A DNA stretch of 64,000 bases from Bradyrhizobium sp. Ash2021 (GTDB lineage: Bacteria; Pseudomonadota; Alphaproteobacteria; Rhizobiales; Xanthobacteraceae). Made by a program: the position numbers and the translations under genes. The notes beneath the pieces are model-generated. The model ran no database searches and was not told where the DNA came from. It saw only the letters and a program-made list of their open reading frames with translations. The stretch is taken from contig NZ_CP100604.1 of the NCBI RefSeq assembly GCF_031202265.1, positions 4,942,501-5,006,500 on the forward strand, read 5' to 3'. Below, piece after piece: positions 59,672 to 64,000 of this stretch (its first letter is position 1; each line of letters starts with the position of its first letter).

Positions 59672-60082
59672 CTAAAGATACGACATCGATGTCACGCGGT
59701 ACGGGTGCATCTTGCCGCGCTCGTTGATCGAGACATATTCGCCAACCACAAAGCGTTCGTCCGCGAAATGATATCCATCTTCGTCGGGTAGACTGGCTTC
59801 GCCGTCATAGTGAAATGCCCAGGCGCCGCCTGGATGGTAGACGAGATGACCATGCTCGTCCTGTTCGTTGGGGCGCAGCCGTGCGACGCGGCATGCTTCA
59901 CGATGCGTGCGCCACAATTTCGGGTCGATACGGCCTTCGGCATCGATTGGCGCCACGAAGATATACGCTACCTCGTCGTCACCTTCGGGATGGCCCGGTT
60001 CGCGGGCCAGCGCAATACGGATTTGCCGAAATTGGGCGGGCAGGGAAGCATTCAGGATCGGCTTCGGTTGGGCTCTTGACAT
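59672..60082 (-). CDS. Hypothetical protein (136 aa)
   Basis: The protein has AYIFVAPIDAEGRIDPKLWR, ACRVARLRPNEQDEHGHLVY and HPGGAWAFHYDGEASLPDED, GYHFADERFVVGEYVSINER: a beta-rich domain with many aromatic and acidic residues, ending in PYRVTSMSYL. It is probably cytoplasmic and of unknown function. It is transcribed in the same direction as the holin-like and DUF883 genes upstream. Confidence 0.62.
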   Translation of the reverse strand: MSRAQPKPILNASLPAQFRQIRIALAREPGHPEGDDEVAYIFVAPIDAEGRIDPKLWRTHREACRVARLRPNEQDEHGHLVYHPGGAWAFHYDGEASLPDEDGYHFADERFVVGEYVSINERGKMHPYRVTSMSYL

Positions 60083-60125
60083 AGTGGTAACGCTCCTTTT
60101 TGTGCTCGGGCGAATGCTGACGTGA

Positions 60126-60620
60126 TCAGTTGGTTTCCGCAGCGGCCGGGGTAGCGGAGGCGGCCGCAGCCTTCGATTTTTTCAAACTCTTGACGATGAT
60201 TGTGATCAGCGGCACCAGAACGAGCGGCAGGACGCTGTTCAGGGGATGCTGGACCATGCCGGTGAAGTGCGATTGCATGGCCCGGGCCTCGATCTGTAGC
60301 GCGTCGACGGCGGAGCCGTGAATTTCGTTGGCGAGTTCGAGTTCGCGGCCGGCCGGCGGCCTCCCGGCGATCACGAACAAGATCGCTGCGATCACAAAAT
60401 TGACTACGCCAAGGATCGCGGCGGCGGAAATCGCGCTCCAGATCTGGACGAGGGCGAAATAGGCCGACAGCTCCAGCATCAGCAGACCGAAGCCGGCTAT
60501 CAGCGCGGCAAACGCCCGCAAGCCGAGACCAACCAGCATATGCCGCATCCGGATATCCGCGATGATCCGGTCGGTGCGCCACAGCGTACGCAGGTTTTTG
60601 ACGACATTGTCGCTGTCCAC
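60126..60620 (-). CDS. Phage-holin-like membrane protein (PF07332 type)
   Basis: The 164-residue protein has two or three membrane spans (LRAFAALIAGFGLLMLELSA, AISAAAILGVVNFVIAAIL and LNSVLPLVLVPLITIIV) and a Lys/Ala-rich tail. The arrangement is that of the 'phage holin family' proteins common in bacterial genomes. The start is GTG 60620, one base after the previous stop, so it is coupled to the DUF883 gene. It is not a true holin in most cases; a role in envelope stress is possible. Confidence 0.72.
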   Translation of the reverse strand: MDSDNVVKNLRTLWRTDRIIADIRMRHMLVGLGLRAFAALIAGFGLLMLELSAYFALVQIWSAISAAAILGVVNFVIAAILFVIAGRPPAGRELELANEIHGSAVDALQIEARAMQSHFTGMVQHPLNSVLPLVLVPLITIIVKSLKKSKAAAASATPAAAETN

Positions 60621-60621
60621 C

Positions 60622-60897
60622 TCAGTGCCTCCGCATCATGAAGCCGATGACGACGCCGAGCGCGAAAGCGGATGCGAGCGTCGCAATCGGTCGCTCGGCG
60701 ATCAGTTTCTCGACGTGATCTTCTTCCCCGTTCAAGGTCTCGCCGAGCTCGCTCAAGGCCGCCTTGATCTGGTCGGCGAGGGCGTCGGCGCGTGCCTTCG
60801 CCGCGTCGAAAAGTCCGTCGCTGCTCGTGTCGAGGAGCCGCGACACCTCGCTTTTGAGGGCCCGCAGCTCATCCCCCAGCTCGCTTGAATTGAACAT
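60622..60897 (-). CDS. DUF883 (ElaB/YqjD-like) membrane-anchored protein
   Basis: The 91-residue protein MFNSSELGDELRALKSEVSR has a long amphipathic helix with ADALADQIKAALSELGETLN, then the C-terminal segment PIATLASAFALGVVIGFMMR, the membrane anchor that defines DUF883. Such proteins associate ribosomes or other partners with the inner membrane. ATG 60897 was chosen because the upstream 25 codons are unlike the family. It is coupled to the holin-like gene. Confidence 0.8.
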   Translation of the reverse strand: MFNSSELGDELRALKSEVSRLLDTSSDGLFDAAKARADALADQIKAALSELGETLNGEEDHVEKLIAERPIATLASAFALGVVIGFMMRRH

Positions 60898-61021
60898 CGC
60901 GCTCACTCTTGTTGCGTCAACTATTCGAACTCTAGGTCGGCTGGCGACCGGCGCCTTGAGGCAGGTCAACATGGGAGCCGCCGACGCGGCCTAGGAAGGC
61001 CCGGCTATATTCTTGAGGGAA

Positions 61022-62164
61022 ATGATCTTGGCGACTGCACCAATGTTAACGGCCACGCCATCCGGCGATTTGCTCGAATTGCGCCCGAGCGGGTCCTGGA
61101 CATCGGCCAATGTGACCACGCTCGAGCGGCTTTCCGACGCCGTTACGCCGCAGCTCGACCAGTCCCGAATCGTCAAGCTGGATATGGCCGAGATACGCGA
61201 ACTGGATACGCTGGGTGCCTGGCTCCTTGAAAAAATAACGCGGCGCGCGCAGTCGGCGGGTCGTCGCACCGAAATGGTCGGCGTTGCCGACGACTATGTC
61301 GGCCTGATCGAGGAGGTCCACCAGGTCAACCGCCGCAATCCGGCCCCGGCGCCGGTGCTAAATCCGGTCGTGGCCAAGGTCAACGACATCGGTCGCTCCG
61401 CGGTCGGCGCGAGCGAAGACGTTACCGTATTCCTGCAGATGCTGGGTTCGCTGTTTCTGGCCATCTTCGGCGTGCTTCGCAGGCCGAGATCGCTGCGGCT
61501 AACATCGCTGGTTTACCAGTTCTACCGGGTTGGCTGGCAGGCGATACCGATCGTCGTGCTGATCACCTTCCTGATCGGGGCGATCATTGCGCAACAAGGC
61601 TTCTTCCATTTCCGCAAATTCGGTGCCGATTCCTACGTCGTCGACATGGTCGGGATATTGGTGCTGCGCGAGCTCGGCGTGTTGATCGTCGCCATCATGG
61701 TCGCCGGCCGCTCCGGAAGCGCCTACACGGCCGAGCTTGGATCGATGAAAATGCGCGAGGAAATCGACGCGCTCGCGACCATGGGCCTCGATCCCGTCGA
61801 AATCCTTATCCTGCCCCGCGTTATCGCGCTGATCTGTGCGCTGCCGATCCTGAGCTTCATCGGATCGATGGCTGCGCTCTACGGCGGCGGCCTGGTGGCG
61901 CAATTCTACGGCGGCATGGAACCGGAAATCTACATCGCGCGGCTGCATGAAGCGGTGTCGGTCACGCATTTCGAGGTTGGCATCATCAAAGCGCCCTTCA
62001 TGGCGCTGGTGATCGGCATCGTCGCCTGCAGCGAGGGCTTGCAAGTGAAGGGAAGTGCCGAGTCGCTCGGCAAGCAGACGACGACTTCGGTCGTCAAGTC
62101 GATTTTTCTGGTGATCGTGCTTGACGGTCTGTTTGCGGTCTTCTTCGCGTCGATCGGAATGTAG
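61022..62164 (+). CDS. STAS-MlaE-type ABC transporter permease
   Basis: The 380-residue protein has an N-terminal STAS-like domain (about 10-95; IVKLDMAEIRELDTLGAWLL) and a MlaE permease (about 125-378) with LTSLVYQFYRVGWQAIPIVV, GAIIAQQGF, LVLRELGVLIVAIMVAGRSG and EIDALATMGLDPVEILILP. MlaE permeases move phospholipids between membranes. ATG 61022 follows GAGGGA. It starts an operon with MlaF- and MCE-type genes (2-base and 3-base gaps), and the holin-like/DUF883 pair is divergent. Confidence 0.9.
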   Translation: MILATAPMLTATPSGDLLELRPSGSWTSANVTTLERLSDAVTPQLDQSRIVKLDMAEIRELDTLGAWLLEKITRRAQSAGRRTEMVGVADDYVGLIEEVHQVNRRNPAPAPVLNPVVAKVNDIGRSAVGASEDVTVFLQMLGSLFLAIFGVLRRPRSLRLTSLVYQFYRVGWQAIPIVVLITFLIGAIIAQQGFFHFRKFGADSYVVDMVGILVLRELGVLIVAIMVAGRSGSAYTAELGSMKMREEIDALATMGLDPVEILILPRVIALICALPILSFIGSMAALYGGGLVAQFYGGMEPEIYIARLHEAVSVTHFEVGIIKAPFMALVIGIVACSEGLQVKGSAESLGKQTTTSVVKSIFLVIVLDGLFAVFFASIGM

Positions 62165-62166
62165 CG

Positions 62167-62946
62167 ATGCAGGAAGTGCCCCCGCAATTCGCCATTCGCG
62201 TGCACGATCTCGTGGTCGGTTTCGGCAAGCATATCGTCATCGACCACCTGGCTCTGGATGTCCGAAAGGGCGAGATCCTTGGCCTGGTGGGCGCCTCAGG
62301 CGGCGGCAAATCGGTGCTGATGCGCACCATCATCGGGCTGATCCCACGATGGGCGGGAACCATCGAAGTGATGGGCGCGACGATCGGCGATACGCATAGC
62401 CGCAGCACGCAGAGCGCCGCTGGAAGGTGGGGTATCCTGTTCCAGCAGGGGGCGTTGTTTTCGTCCCTTACGGTGCGGCAGAACATCCAGTTTCCGCTGC
62501 GGGAAAATCTGGTTCTGTCGCAGGTGCTGATGGATGAGATTGCCACCGCCAAGCTCGAAATGGTCGGACTGGCGCCGGAGGACGGTGACAAGTTTCCGTC
62601 CGAATTGTCCGGCGGCATGACCAAACGCGTGGCGCTGGCGCGCGCGCTCGCGCTCGACCCCGCGATCGTGTTTCTCGACGAGCCGACCTCGGGGCTCGAC
62701 CCGATCGCGGCGGGCGATTTCGACGCGCTGATCAAGACATTGCAGAAGACGCTGGGGTTGACGGTGTTCATGGTCACCCATGACCTCGCCAGCCTGAATA
62801 CCGTCTGCGACCGCGTCGCAGCGCTGGCGGACGGCAAGATTGTCGCGATCGGACCGATGCGCGAACTGCTCCAATCCGAGCATCCCTGGGTGCGGGCCTA
62901 TTTCCACGGCAAGCGCTCCCTGATGCTGCAACCCAAAGCGAGTTAA
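62167..62946 (+). CDS. MlaF-type ABC transporter ATPase
   Basis: The 259-residue protein has Walker A GASGGGKS (about 42-49), the Q-loop FQQGALFS, the signature LSGGMTKRVALARAL (about 140-154), Walker B AIVFLDEP and the H-loop TVFMVTHDLA. This is the layout of MlaF/MkL ATPases that power MCE-type lipid transport. It begins two bases after the permease stop, so the operon is tightly coupled. Confidence 0.93.
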   Translation: MQEVPPQFAIRVHDLVVGFGKHIVIDHLALDVRKGEILGLVGASGGGKSVLMRTIIGLIPRWAGTIEVMGATIGDTHSRSTQSAAGRWGILFQQGALFSSLTVRQNIQFPLRENLVLSQVLMDEIATAKLEMVGLAPEDGDKFPSELSGGMTKRVALARALALDPAIVFLDEPTSGLDPIAAGDFDALIKTLQKTLGLTVFMVTHDLASLNTVCDRVAALADGKIVAIGPMRELLQSEHPWVRAYFHGKRSLMLQPKAS

Positions 62947-62949
62947 GAG

Positions 62950-64000
62950 ATGGAAACCCGCGCTCCCTTCGTCGTTGTCGGCGCCTTCGTTCTCGCGGCC
63001 ATCGCCGCCGGGTTCGGCTTCGTTTACTGGCTTCACAATACCGGCGGGCTTGGGCCACGCGTGACCTATCACGTGCAGTTCGATGGCTCGGTGCCCGGGC
63101 TGTTGGTCGGCGCGGCCGTCCTCTTCAATGGCATCCGCGTCGGCGAGGTCAGCGATCTCGGCCTGGCGCCGGACGATCCGCGCCGCGTCAATGCGACGAT
63201 CTCGGTATCGTCGGCGACGCCGGTGCGGGCCGACACCAAGGTCGGTCTGGAATTCCAGGGTCTCACCGGCGTCCCCGTGATTGCGCTGGAGGGCGGCACG
63301 GCGAAGGCCAATTCCGGCCCGGTGCCGACGCTGATTGCGGAACAAGGGGCGGGCCAGAGCATGACCCAGGCCGCCCGGGACGCATTGCGGCGGGTGGATT
63401 CGGTGCTGGCGGACAACTCGGGGCCGCTGAAGGACACCATTGCTAATTTCAAGGTTTTTTCCGAAGGACTGTCGCGCAATACGGCAAAACTCGACGGCAT
63501 CGTCGCCGGCCTCGAACGCATGACCGGCGCCACGCCGCCGCCGCCGAAGATCACCTATGATTTGCGCGCCGTGCAAAATCCGGGAGCGCCGGGCAAGACC
63601 ATCAATGTGCAATGGGCGATCCCGGAGCCCACCGCCGTGGCGATGCTGGAGACGCAGCGTTTCCTGTTCCAGCCGGCGCAGGATTACCCGGGGTTCTCCG
63701 AGGCGATGTGGGCCGACGCGCTTCCGAAATTGATCCAGGCGAGGCTGATCGAGAGCTTCGAGAACTACGATCTCGCGCATGCGCCGCTGCGCATGGCCGA
63801 TATCGGGCAGACCGACTTCCAGCTCCTGATCGATGTCCGGCGCTTTCGGATTGCCGTCGATTCGACGCCAGCCGCCGAGATCGGATTGTCGGCTAGGATC
63901 GTCGACAAGAGCGGCAAGGTGGTCGCATCGCGCCTCTTCGAGGAAACCGAGAAATTCGACAAGGTCGAGCCGCCGGCCGCGGTCGCCGCATTCGACGAAG
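62950..64000 (+). CDS. MCE (MlaD-type) protein with fused PqiC/ABC_trans_aux-like C-terminus (runs off window)
   Basis: ATG 62950 is three bases after the MlaF stop. The frame stays open to the window end, at least 350 residues. It has one N-terminal membrane span (VVVGAFVLAAIAAGFGFVYW), an MCE domain (about 35-120; TYHVQFDGSVPGLLVGAAV, LFNGIRVGEV, GLEFQGLTGVPVIAL), a helix, a proline-rich linker (ATPPPPKITYDL), and from about residue 200 QWAIPEPTAVAMLETQRFLF, WADALPKLIQARLIESFENY and FQLLIDVRRFRIAVDSTPAA. The last part resembles the PqiC-type ABC_trans_aux lipoprotein domain. Such fusions put two usual partners on one chain. Confidence 0.85.
   Translation, partial: METRAPFVVVGAFVLAAIAAGFGFVYWLHNTGGLGPRVTYHVQFDGSVPGLLVGAAVLFNGIRVGEVSDLGLAPDDPRRVNATISVSSATPVRADTKVGLEFQGLTGVPVIALEGGTAKANSGPVPTLIAEQGAGQSMTQAARDALRRVDSVLADNSGPLKDTIANFKVFSEGLSRNTAKLDGIVAGLERMTGATPPPPKITYDLRAVQNPGAPGKTINVQWAIPEPTAVAMLETQRFLFQPAQDYPGFSEAMWADALPKLIQARLIESFENYDLAHAPLRMADIGQTDFQLLIDVRRFRIAVDSTPAAEIGLSARIVDKSGKVVASRLFEETEKFDKVEPPAAVAAFDE

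Noticed and set aside
62296..63780. 494-codon minus-strand frame
   Set aside because: It lies across the MlaF and MCE genes, both well supported on the plus strand.
1..64000. CRISPR arrays and tRNA genes
   Set aside because: No regularly spaced identical repeats and no tRNA-like clover-leaf with a CCA-type end were noticed; a dedicated scan (for example tRNAscan) was not possible.

Overview
The window is GC-rich alphaproteobacterial DNA, most likely from a Bradyrhizobium-type chromosome. The signs are the twin-arginine leader MAIHIRRREFIF of ABC binding proteins, DUF3551 and BA14K-like secreted proteins, many short lineage-type proteins, and an Mla/MCE transport operon with a STAS-permease. 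No tRNA, rRNA or CRISPR array was seen by eye.

Layout. (1) Positions 1-3.1 kb: phage- or plasmid-like replication remnants, a GRPxGS-type protein, a tyrosine integrase and a ribbon-helix-helix protein. (2) 3.1-14 kb: an orphan ABC binding-protein leader followed by a dipeptide-type binding protein, two inverted copies of an IS256-family element, a TIGR04325 methyltransferase and small hypothetical genes. (3) 14-28.4 kb: dozens of small genes, three SRAP (YedK/HMCES-type) loci, ASCH, DUF2934 and DUF4145 proteins, and an IS630 element. (4) 28.4-47.1 kb: a relic-rich stretch with IS3 and recombinase fragments, a DUF900 hydrolase pair, a hydrolase-adenylate cyclase fusion, a Cache protein between two diverged direct repeats, an ABC binding protein, a cyclic-nucleotide-binding membrane protein, a MITE-like element, a Tat amidohydrolase, the third IS256 copy and an IS5-type element. 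(5) 47.1-57.5 kb: a second small-gene cluster around an intact SRAP operon, then a deleted helix-turn-helix/AAA-ATPase pair and another GRPxGS-type gene. (6) 57.5-64 kb: conserved-looking chromosome with hemerythrin, holin-like and DUF883 genes, then an Mla-like lipid transport operon (STAS-MlaE, MlaF, and an MCE protein fused to a PqiC-like domain that runs off the window).

The strongest unexplained pattern is a dispersed set of short protein families found next to SRAP genes. I call them FEDP (F-x-D-P-I-P-L-P-x-G-R ... KRKLKRD), DRPF (MK..DRPFADP) and PELTRR. They recur across 15-52 kb as intact genes, frameshifted copies and fragments, often in short operons with 1-4 base overlaps. This looks like a module that is duplicated and decays repeatedly. 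Its function is unknown; the constant presence of the abasic-site crosslinking SRAP protein suggests a role in DNA damage.

Many genes carry single-base indels, often in homopolymers. They may be real decay or sequencing error, and the raw reads would decide. Family assignments are from motif recognition without database searches; functions of short proteins are left open.
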